A stretch of DNA of 21,031 bases from CAZLWF01 sp031972835 (lineage in GTDB: Bacteria > Patescibacteriota > Minisyncoccia > Phycocordibacterales > UBA9973), in the NCBI GenBank assembly GCA_031972835.1, contig DALYDX010000013.1:1-21031 (forward strand), written 5' to 3'. A program made the translations under genes and the position numbers. Numbering within the stretch: the first letter of the stretch is position 1; every line of letters starts with the position of its first letter. Shown piece after piece: positions 15,475 to 21,031 of this stretch. Under the pieces are notes generated by a model. It was not told where the DNA came from. It saw nothing but the letters and a program-made list of their open reading frames with translations, and did no database searches.

Positions 15475-15503
15475 TTGACAAATCTATTATTATCCTGTAT
15501 ACT
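15475..15503 (+). promoter_or_regulatory. Strong promoter of the cold-shock gene
   Basis: TTGACA (15475-15480), a 17-nt spacer and TATACT (15498-15503), nearly perfect sigma-70 consensus. Initiation near 15510 gives an ~80-nt leader, unusually long for this window. The octamer ACTTGACA is repeated at 15473-15480 and 15501-15508. Confidence 0.8.
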
Positions 15504-15589
15504 TGACATACAAAAGAAGTTGTGGTTCGAAATAAGTCGATTTCTAAAACATACCTTTCATTTGTAATTTTATTAGCTAGCAAAATTTC

Positions 15590-15790
15590 ATGACTGGTAC
15601 TATCAAAACAATAGTAGATGGTAAGAATTTTGGTTTCATCACTGCAGAAGGTTTCGATAAAGATCTTTTCTTTCACGCAAACTCACTTGCTGGTGTTGAT
15701 TTCACTGAACTAAGACAAGGTGACAATGTGTCATTCGAAGTTGAAGACGGACCAAAAGGTAAGAGTGCTGTAAACGTTACACGCGCTTAA
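15590..15790 (+). CDS. Cold-shock domain protein
   Basis: A 66-aa single-stranded nucleic-acid-binding protein, the standard CspA length. It has RNP1-like KNFGFITAEG and RNP2-like DLFFHANSL, with the aromatic residues that stack on bases; the beta-barrel core is complete. It probably acts as an RNA chaperone. The leader (15510-15589) ends in an ATTTT...AAAAT hairpin close to the ATG. Long leaders with alternative folds are typical of cspA genes, but a thermosensor here is inference. A strong terminator follows. Confidence 0.93.
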   Translation: MTGTIKTIVDGKNFGFITAEGFDKDLFFHANSLAGVDFTELRQGDNVSFEVEDGPKGKSAVNVTRA

Positions 15791-15803
15791 ACCCCATTTA
15801 AAT

Positions 15804-15830
15804 AAAAAACCACCCATTGGGTGGTTTTTT
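15804..15830. terminator. Bidirectional terminator after the cold-shock gene
   Basis: AAAAAACCACCCA and TGGGTGGTTTTTT arms with T runs on both strands. It serves the cold-shock gene and the convergent 20-aa gene. Confidence 0.9.
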
Positions 15831-15845
15831 ATTTTCTAAGAAAGA

Positions 15846-15908
15846 TTATTTCTTTTCCTTCTTTGGTTTCTTTTTCTCTTTTCTACGTGACTCGTTACCT
15901 TTTGCCAT
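15846..15908 (-). CDS. 20-aa lysine-rich basic protein (MAKGN...)
   Basis: Reads MAKGNESRRKEKKK, then more Lys/Pro/Glu to 20 residues, with 10 Lys and 2 Arg. It ends in TAA just before the shared terminator, and an AT-rich stretch with TGTTACAAT lies upstream. From memory, very similar short peptides are annotated in other Patescibacteria genomes; I cannot verify this here. Its composition suggests an RNA- or ribosome-associated peptide, which is speculative. Confidence 0.6.
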   Translation of the reverse strand: MAKGNESRRKEKKKPKKEKK

Positions 15909-15958
15909 AAAATTAAAAAATTAAATTTATAAGATTAATTTAATTGTAACATTTTTTA

Positions 15959-16672
15959 TTAGTAAACAATATTCACAAGATTGCCATCTCGAGTATATTT
16001 GAAGTCTTCAGTCTTTTGGATATGACCGTCTTCGTATATTGTATGGGCAGTATTTTTTTCAGTATCTACATCTACACTTACAACATACCACGCTCCCCCG
16101 AGTACAGCAGAATTTGTTGAAATCTTACTTATATTTTTACGGATATAATCCTCTACTGCTATTTTTTCAAACAACACTTCACAAGTTATATCACTCAAAT
16201 CTAACGAGTAGTTTAGATTTGTCGGATCCTTGTAGACATATAAACCATCACCCCTATCTACCATCTCTCCAAAACCTATATTTGCTGTCCCCTCACCAAA
16301 CATAATTGATAGTTCTTCTTTGTTTGTTACCCCTTCTGCACTAGCTTCCCACCATACACTTGCGGTGCGCGCCATCGCAAATTTATCCACTGGACCAACT
16401 GTTCCTGCGAACGGTCCGGTTTTTTTATCCTTTTCTGCTGGAATATTATGAAATTCTCCTGTAACGTCACTATCCTTTATATGCATAGTCAACCACGCAA
16501 CATCACTGAGCCCACCTGAAGCTGGAGTTTTACGATAGAAACAAAATTGTGTTCCAGTCGCATCTGAAACAGGTTCTACTGGATTCTTACTATTTTTAAC
16601 TATTAAATATCCACCAATCAAGACAATCAACACGATGATTATCGCACTTATCAATTTATTGTTTGTGTTCAT
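15959..16672 (-). CDS. Membrane-anchored exported protein of unknown function
   Basis: A 237-aa protein with an N-terminal hydrophobic helix (about residues 8-25, after MNTNNK) and a hydrophilic, probably extracellular, remainder. No lipobox is evident. Two Cys (in TQFCFYRK and DITCEVLF) could pair outside the cell. The segments CFYRKTPASGGLSDVAWLTMHI and VTGEFHNIPAEKDKKTGPFAGTV suggest a beta-rich domain. I recognise no family. The gene is followed by 50 AT-rich bases and the 20-aa gene on the same strand, and preceded by the YggU-type gene 23 nt upstream, so it may share that transcript. Confidence 0.75.
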   Translation of the reverse strand: MNTNNKLISAIIIVLIVLIGGYLIVKNSKNPVEPVSDATGTQFCFYRKTPASGGLSDVAWLTMHIKDSDVTGEFHNIPAEKDKKTGPFAGTVGPVDKFAMARTASVWWEASAEGVTNKEELSIMFGEGTANIGFGEMVDRGDGLYVYKDPTNLNYSLDLSDITCEVLFEKIAVEDYIRKNISKISTNSAVLGGAWYVVSVDVDTEKNTAHTIYEDGHIQKTEDFKYTRDGNLVNIVY

Positions 16673-16695
16673 ATATATATTAATTAAACTTATAA

Positions 16696-16950
16696 CTACT
16701 CTATCTCAAAAAATTTATTTTTTGAACTCTGTCCACGTACCAGACGAACAGAAGATGGCGGGGTGTTAAAGTACTTTGCAAGGGCTTTTATAATAGCCTC
16801 GTTTGCCTTTCCGCCTATTGGAGGTTCTTTTACTTCTACTCTATATACTATACTCTCATTTTCACTATTAGACAGCGGAAGTTTAGCCTGCGTAAGCCTC
16901 TCTACTTTTTCTGTTTTTGCATTAGTCTTTGCCTTTACTGATATTTTCAT
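16696..16950 (-). CDS. YggU/DUF167 family protein
   Basis: An 84-aa cytosolic protein of unknown biochemical function. Family landmarks are the opening VKAKTNAKTEKVE, VKEPPIGGKANEAIIKALAKYF and the closing VRLVRGQSSKNKFFEI, all matching the DUF167 consensus (PP..GKAN, V.G..S..K). The length is normal. The stop is TAG. It starts 5 nt after the apparent stop of the membrane gene that runs into the gap, so the two are probably one operon. Confidence 0.9.
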   Translation of the reverse strand: MKISVKAKTNAKTEKVERLTQAKLPLSNSENESIVYRVEVKEPPIGGKANEAIIKALAKYFNTPPSSVRLVRGQSSKNKFFEIE

Positions 16951-16955
16951 TTTAT

Positions 16956-17546
16956 TTAAGATATATCAAANNNNNNNNNNNNNNNNNNNNNNNNNNNNNN
17001 NNNNNNNNNNNNNNNNNNNNNNNNNNNNNNNNNNNNNNNNNNNNNNNNNNNNNNNNNNNNNNNNNNNNNNTAAGCTTGCAGAGAAAATAGAGTCAGTATA
17101 TGCCTCACAACATTCATACTATATAAAACAGGTGTCTCAGTCTTTGGTTCTGCCCACGTCTTACGTAAGGTCGGTATAAATGCAATCAGATCGATCAATA
17201 CTACAATGATCACAGATATTGTCGGATCTTTAGTAAGGAGCCAAGGAATAATTCCCAAAAGTGCAAAAATCAGAAAATATGTATCTATCTTTCTAATACT
17301 TTTAAATCCATACTTTAGAGAAAATAAAAATATTATAAGTGTAAATACTTCCGCGCATCCTGTCGGTATAGCTCCCACGCCAGCTCCACCGGCAATCTGA
17401 CCAAAGAAAGTAACTCCAGACACGAGCGTCCAAACTAGCCATGTATATGGATGAGGCTGAACTCTATGTTTAAATACATCTATTAAATATGGGATATTGC
17501 CGACTATTGCTATAACCCCTCCCAAGATTGCCAAGATTTCTTTCAT
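16956..17546 (-). CDS. Polytopic membrane protein, PQ-loop-like (C-terminus interrupted by gap)
   Basis: Intact from ATG 17546 to the gap edge at 17071 (about 158 codons). The short piece 16956-16970, reading FDIS then TAA, may be its true end if the gap keeps frame. About five hydrophobic segments are visible. The start NIPYLIDVFKHRVQPHPYTWLVWT resembles the PQ-loop/SWEET-type repeat (proline in helix 1, then a WxxW-like helix), and IPTLRKTW later in the protein resembles the second repeat. A transporter-like role is therefore possible but unproven. Confidence 0.65.
   Translation of the reverse strand: MKEILAILGGVIAIVGNIPYLIDVFKHRVQPHPYTWLVWTLVSGVTFFGQIAGGAGVGAIPTGCAEVFTLIIFLFSLKYGFKSIRKIDTYFLIFALLGIIPWLLTKDPTISVIIVVLIDLIAFIPTLRKTWAEPKTETPVLYSMNVVRHILTLFSLQAXXXXXXXXXXXXXXXXXXXXXXXXXXXXXXXXXXFDIS
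16971..17070. other. Assembly gap (100 N) inside the PQ-loop-like gene
   Basis: Exactly 100 N; the flanks do not overlap visibly, so its true length is unknown. Confidence 0.95.
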
Positions 17547-17576
17547 ATATAAAATATATCCTATATGTCAGTAAAT

Positions 17577-17615
17577 AAAAACAAACCCGAGGATTCAGTC
17601 CTCGGGTTTGTTTTT
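17577..17615. terminator. Bidirectional terminator
   Basis: Perfect arms (core ACAAACCCGAGGA / TCCTCGGGTTTGT) with a 5-nt loop, flanked by A and T runs. It lies just after the SWIB gene on the minus strand and before the membrane gene, ending SWIB transcription. Confidence 0.92.
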
Positions 17616-17626
17616 ATTTTAGCGAT

Positions 17627-17884
17627 TTAAGAAAGATGCTTTGAGACAAATCCAGCCATTTTCATCATGTGAACCTTAGCTTGACCGTCAAAAATTTTCT
17701 TCAAATTTTCATCGTTAAGAATAGTGCGCTTGTCCTTTGGATCTTGAAGATCATGCTTCTTGATGTATACCCAAAGATTTTTAACAACCTCAGAACGAGG
17801 CATAGGACCCTTACCTACTACTGCTGCTAGTTCGTCACTAACATTCATAGGCTTCATAAATGCAGAATTTGCTTTTGCTGGCAT
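17627..17884 (-). CDS. SWIB/MDM2-domain protein
   Basis: An 85-aa protein that is almost entirely one SWIB domain: FMKPMNVSDELAAVVGKGPMPRSEVVKNLWVYIKKHDLQDP, then KRTILNDENLKKIF. These match the helix order and the conserved P-R-x-x-V-x-x-x-x-W-x-Y-I-K core. In eukaryotes SWIB occurs in chromatin remodellers. In bacteria it appears alone or fused to topoisomerase I (chlamydiae), where it is linked to DNA condensation. A role in nucleoid organisation is inference. It is monocistronic with its own terminator; TATAAT at 17944-17939 is a candidate -10. Confidence 0.92.
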   Translation of the reverse strand: MPAKANSAFMKPMNVSDELAAVVGKGPMPRSEVVKNLWVYIKKHDLQDPKDKRTILNDENLKKIFDGQAKVHMMKMAGFVSKHLS

Positions 17885-18024
17885 ATTTTACTTTGGCCAC
17901 CCAATTACCTAAAAATAAGCATGGGGGCTACTAAATTAATTATAAGTTCTCTAGCCCTGTAATTATACAATATTTGATATAGGTTTGTATATAGTCAACT
18001 GGATAACTCATAAAAATGATATCT

Positions 18025-18053
18025 TTGACAAAAAAGGAATAATGATTTATTGT
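18025..18053 (+). promoter_or_regulatory. Promoter of the YjjX-type NTPase gene
   Basis: TTGACA (18025-18030), a 17-nt spacer and TATTGT (18048-18053), giving a leader of about 13 nt. The remaining intergenic sequence (17885-18024) is AT-rich with nothing else recognised. Confidence 0.6.
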
Positions 18054-18072
18054 GTAAACAAAATTATAAAAT

Positions 18073-18600
18073 ATGCAAGAAATACTGCACGTAGCATTAG
18101 GTTCAACTAGCCCTTTAAAAGTTGAGGCTTTAAAAGAAGCACTCAATACCCTTTCAATTAAATCGAAGATTTTTGTAACAAAATCTTTATCTGGACAAAA
18201 TGACCAGCCGGTTGGTTTCGATGAGACCTATTCGGGTGCACTCGCTCGTGCATTGAAAGCAGCGAGAAAGTTCCCTGATTCAATAGATTCAATAGCTATT
18301 GGTATTGAAAATGGAATTTTTCGCTTTGCAGGAAACACGACCACAATTGAATGCGCCGTGATTGTTGTTCTCACTCCAGGAGGCCGTCATATCGTAACCA
18401 CGTCCGCGGGAATACTCTTCCCAGAAGAATATGTGCGTAAAGCCAAAGAGCGCGGATTCAAGACTGTAACAGTCGGACAGGTTATCAGCAAAGAACTTGG
18501 TGGGGATCACGCAGATCCACATTCTGCCCTTACTAAAGGCAAAATTACTCGTAAAGAGATTTTAGTGAACGCACTCATCATAGCCCTAAAACAAATTTAA
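18073..18600 (+). CDS. Non-canonical purine NTP phosphatase, YjjX/DUF84 family
   Basis: A 175-aa protein that would hydrolyse ITP/XTP (house-cleaning of the nucleotide pool). Family motifs are GSTSPLKVEALKEAL near the start (nucleotide binding), QPVGFDETYSGALARA, IAIGIENGIF (acidic catalytic region) and GGDHADPHSALTKGKITRKEI at the end. All are present, and the length is typical. It is monocistronic, with a terminator straight after the stop. Confidence 0.9.
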   Translation: MQEILHVALGSTSPLKVEALKEALNTLSIKSKIFVTKSLSGQNDQPVGFDETYSGALARALKAARKFPDSIDSIAIGIENGIFRFAGNTTTIECAVIVVLTPGGRHIVTTSAGILFPEEYVRKAKERGFKTVTVGQVISKELGGDHADPHSALTKGKITRKEILVNALIIALKQI

Positions 18601-18604
18601 AAAC

Positions 18605-18634
18605 AATCCCCGTATTTTACGGGGATTTATTTTT
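18605..18634 (+). terminator. Terminator of the YjjX-type gene
   Basis: AATCCCCGTA / TACGGGGATT, a 10-bp perfect stem with a TTT loop, then a T-rich tail. Confidence 0.9.
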
Positions 18635-18687
18635 TTACATAAAAAAGCATAGTATACTTAGTCTCAAACGTTCTTAAACAACACTAT

Positions 18688-19749
18688 ATGAAAGTAAAAT
18701 ACAACAATACCAACAATTCATTTAGGAATGAACTGGTACTAGCTGTGAGAACTTACTTTGAAACCAATAAAATCTCAGAGTATGGTGATCGCCGTTTATA
18801 TATAAAAACATTTATTTTTCTTGTTGTGGCGGTGATACTGTACATAACTATTGTTTTCTTTACACCTGAAAACAACACACTCGCACTTCTCTTGTGTGCC
18901 ATGCTTGGTATAGACTTTGCCTTTATAGGCTTCAATATTATGCACGACGCATCTCATGGAGCGTATTCAAAGAAAAAGTGGGTCAACGAAGTGATGTGTA
19001 GATCACTAGAGTTTCTCGGGGCTTCGACCCCACTATGGAAAACAAAACATGTTATCCTGCACCATTCATACGTAAACACAGTTGCAGACGAAGATATAAG
19101 TTTCTATCCACTCATTCGTACACTAAAAGATGAACACAAGAAGCTTTTCAGGCATCGTTTTCAAGCATTCTATGCACCACTCCTGTATTGCCTGCTTTAT
19201 ATTTCCTGGATTACAATAATGGACTTCAGAAAGTATTTTTCTGGCAAGGTGCATGGTCATAGTGTGGACATGAGCAGACTAGATCACTTTATATTTTGGT
19301 TTAGTAAGGCAATCTACTTTTTTCTATTCTTGGTTCTACCTTCTATGCTTATCGGCTTTACTCCTACAATCATTGGATTTCTGGTCTGTGGTGTAGTATG
19401 CGGATTTGTAATATCACTTATATTCCAACTAGCGCATGTTGTAGAGACAAGCTCATTCCCGGTAGTAGATAAAAAAACCGGTGTGATTGAAGTATCTTGG
19501 GCGGAAAGCCAAGTGCGTGAGACATCTGACTTTGCTGTAAATTCTAAAGTTATATCTTGGTTTGTTGGAGGTTTAAATTTCCAAACAGTACATCACTTGT
19601 TCCCAAGAATATCTCATGTACATTACTCGAAAATTTCTCCGATAGTACAAGCCGTATGTGACAAGCACAATATTACGTACAATAAACTTTCTTTCCTTGG
19701 TGCGATCGGTTCGCACTTTAGAACATTGTACAAACTTGGTACTACATAA
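18688..19749 (+). CDS. Membrane fatty-acid desaturase
   Basis: A 353-aa integral membrane di-iron enzyme that would introduce double bonds into acyl chains of lipids or acyl-CoA. The three His boxes are complete: HDASH (86-90), HVILHH (121-126) and QTVHH (299-303). A Gln-type third box is typical of front-end and related acyl-lipid desaturases, though no cytochrome b5 domain is fused here. Four to six hydrophobic segments are arranged in two pairs (about 40-58, 64-82, 165-178, 205-247). The gene needs an electron donor and O2; neither a donor gene nor lipid genes are adjacent. TATACT at 18653-18658 is a likely -10. Confidence 0.92.
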   Translation: MKVKYNNTNNSFRNELVLAVRTYFETNKISEYGDRRLYIKTFIFLVVAVILYITIVFFTPENNTLALLLCAMLGIDFAFIGFNIMHDASHGAYSKKKWVNEVMCRSLEFLGASTPLWKTKHVILHHSYVNTVADEDISFYPLIRTLKDEHKKLFRHRFQAFYAPLLYCLLYISWITIMDFRKYFSGKVHGHSVDMSRLDHFIFWFSKAIYFFLFLVLPSMLIGFTPTIIGFLVCGVVCGFVISLIFQLAHVVETSSFPVVDKKTGVIEVSWAESQVRETSDFAVNSKVISWFVGGLNFQTVHHLFPRISHVHYSKISPIVQAVCDKHNITYNKLSFLGAIGSHFRTLYKLGTT

Positions 19750-19752
19750 AAC

Positions 19753-19775
19753 AAAAGCTCCACTTCGGAGCTTTT
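19753..19775. terminator. Bidirectional terminator
   Basis: AAAAGCTCC / GGAGCTTTT with an ACTTC loop, T-rich on both sides. It is shared by the desaturase gene and the convergent flavoprotein gene. Confidence 0.85.
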
Positions 19776-19778
19776 TCT

Positions 19779-21029
19779 TTAGACATTTTTTCCTGCGATA
19801 TATCCGGTAGTCCAACAAAGCTGGAGTGAGAATCCCCCACTGGGTCTGTTTATGTGAAGTAGGTCGCCAGTAAGATATAGATTGCCATAGAGTTTAGAGC
19901 GCATGGTCTTGGTGTCTATTTCTTTGAGTACAACCCCGCCGTCGGCCACAACAGCCCTATCATAGCCCATGAGACCTTCTATACGGACAGGTAGAGCCTT
20001 GAGTGTCTGAACTATATGTTTACGGTCTTCCTTGCTTACAGAATGCACTTTTGTTTCAAAATCAATATCTTTTAAAAGCAACTCGAACCCTTTCGCACAA
20101 CCAGGTGGGACAATATCTTTAAAAATATTTTTTAAAGCTTTGTTTTTATTTGCATCAAATATTTTTATTATTTTCTTTTCCAGATCACCGAGTTCTGTAT
20201 CCGGATACGCGTCTATCTTGGCAGTTACAACTCCACTGTGTAGCAAGTCAGCAACTTTCTTGGAACTATTTAGTATCAGTGGGCCCGAAAGTCCAAAATG
20301 TGTAAACAGGATTTTCCCAGTTTTTGAAAACTGCTTCTTGTCATCGAGATAAAATATAATCTTCATAAAAGACAGTGACACACCAGCCAGCGCGTGCACC
20401 CATTTGTCTTTTGTCTTTAGTGGAACGATTGTCGGAGTAGGATTCACAACCTCGTGACCGAGATCACGGAGCCATTTGAATCCATCGCCAGTTGATCCAG
20501 TTTCTGGATGTGATACTCCACCTGTGGCAAATATAAAAGATTTTGCTTTATATATTCCATCCTTTGTCTGCACACTTACGATGTTTTTACTTCCACCATC
20601 TTTTACAACCTTCAGTACTGCACTATCGTACTTCACCTCAACTTTACCTTTTTCAAGATATTTTTTGAGCGTATTGTATACATCGTATGCTTTTTCAGTA
20701 TTCGGAAATGCTCGTTTGCGTGCTTGCACTACAAGCGGTAATCCCAAATTTTCAAAAAAAGTAAAAGTGCTTTTGTTGTCGAACTGTGAAAATGGTGAAA
20801 ACAAAAAGTCTGCCGCCTTGTCATAACTCTTCAGAAATACACGCAAGTCTTCTTCAGCATTTGTGATATTGCATCTGCCTCCGCCGGAGATCTTGAGTTT
20901 TTCACCTAGAGATTTATTTTTTTCTAAAATTAAAACGCGCTTGCCGCTCTGGCCAGCAACCCCAGCAGCCATCATACCACTCGCTCCACCTCCAACAACT
21001 ATGCAGTCATACATTTCACTACTTTTCAT
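19779..21029 (-). CDS. HI0933/YhiN (BaiN-like) family FAD-dependent oxidoreductase
   Basis: A 416-aa flavoprotein. The N-terminal Rossmann FAD-binding motif VVGGGASGMMAA (about 12-22) is followed by ILEKNKSLGEKLKISGGGRCN (E36 binds the ribose; SGGGRCN at 48-54 is the family signature). FIFATGGVSHPETGSTGDG lies mid-protein. The C-terminal LYLTGDLLHINRPSGGFSLQLCWTTG closes the FAD site. The length matches the family. Members reduce unknown substrates, and some act on bile-acid intermediates; the role here cannot be told. The ATG at 21029 is 2 nt from the window edge, so the upstream region is unseen. An in-frame ATG at residue 6 (MYDCIVVGG) is an alternative start. Confidence 0.93.
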   Translation of the reverse strand: MKSSEMYDCIVVGGGASGMMAAGVAGQSGKRVLILEKNKSLGEKLKISGGGRCNITNAEEDLRVFLKSYDKAADFLFSPFSQFDNKSTFTFFENLGLPLVVQARKRAFPNTEKAYDVYNTLKKYLEKGKVEVKYDSAVLKVVKDGGSKNIVSVQTKDGIYKAKSFIFATGGVSHPETGSTGDGFKWLRDLGHEVVNPTPTIVPLKTKDKWVHALAGVSLSFMKIIFYLDDKKQFSKTGKILFTHFGLSGPLILNSSKKVADLLHSGVVTAKIDAYPDTELGDLEKKIIKIFDANKNKALKNIFKDIVPPGCAKGFELLLKDIDFETKVHSVSKEDRKHIVQTLKALPVRIEGLMGYDRAVVADGGVVLKEIDTKTMRSKLYGNLYLTGDLLHINRPSGGFSLQLCWTTGYIAGKNV

Positions 21030-21031
21030 AT

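Noticed and set aside
15428..15676. An 82-aa minus-strand ORF over the cold-shock promoter and gene start
   Set aside because: It overlaps a well-supported csp gene and its consensus promoter and resembles no family.
16971..17070. Whether this gap is also a contig overlap, as in trpS
   Set aside because: The flanks do not repeat each other, so a real gap of unknown size is assumed.

Overview
The window is 21 kb of AT-rich bacterial chromosome, densely packed with short housekeeping genes on both strands. It is a scaffold containing three runs of exactly 100 N. It most likely comes from a Patescibacteria (CPR) genome, probably of the Parcubacteria/Paceibacteria group. This is an inference from several signs: an archaeal/eukaryote-type AspRS, a CysRS with a TIGN signature, a ribosomal protein L21 with a Lys/Thr/Ser-rich N-terminal extension, very few Shine-Dalgarno sequences, a tiny basic protein beginning MAKGN, and housekeeping genes standing alone rather than in their usual operons. 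I see no rRNA, tRNA, CRISPR array or insertion sequence. All 21 visible stop codons are TAA (18) or TAG (3); TGA is not used.

Layout. 1-1250: 5' part of aspS (minus strand). Its leader (about 1275-1430) is a complete T-box riboswitch. 1466-4211 (minus): a TraB/TIKI-like protein and an ABC exporter half-transporter. 4269-5488 (minus): trpS, interrupted by a false gap whose flanks repeat the same 55 bp. 5610-7633 (plus): dnaB and recR. 7664-8023 (minus): rplU, divergent from cysS (8150-9553, plus). The intergenic region between them holds a cluster of TATAGCC motifs. 9601-9690: a GC-rich imperfect palindrome. 9722-11523 (minus): an orphan multi-TM histidine kinase preceded by a 40-codon single-TM protein. 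11549-12847 (plus): a divergent PurD-like ATP-grasp protein. 12883-15359 (minus): a DMT/EamA transporter, a gap, dnaJ (C-terminus lost in the gap) and a DoxX-family protein. 15590-15790 (plus): a cold-shock protein. 15846-17546 (minus): a 20-aa basic protein, an anchored exported protein, a YggU/DUF167 protein, a gap, and a polytopic membrane protein. 17627-17884 (minus): a SWIB-domain protein. 18073-19749 (plus): a YjjX-type NTPase and a membrane fatty-acid desaturase. 19779-21029 (minus): an HI0933-family flavoprotein.

How the genes work together. The information-processing genes (aspS, trpS, cysS, rplU, dnaB, recR, dnaJ, csp) are interleaved with envelope and sensing genes (ABC exporter, histidine kinase, DMT, DoxX, desaturase). 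Most transcription units contain one or two genes, and many are bounded by strong, often bidirectional, hairpin terminators. Several genes have an extended -10 box only 6-8 nt before the ATG, which suggests leaderless mRNAs.

The most striking element is the T-box leader of aspS. It has a very short Stem I with a GAC (Asp) codon in a 7-nt loop above a kink-turn-like GA/GA motif. This is followed by a Stem III, the canonical AGGGTGGCACCGCG T-box, an antiterminator, and a competing 21-bp terminator. T-boxes are best known from Firmicutes and Actinobacteria, so a miniature transcriptional version in this lineage deserves checking.
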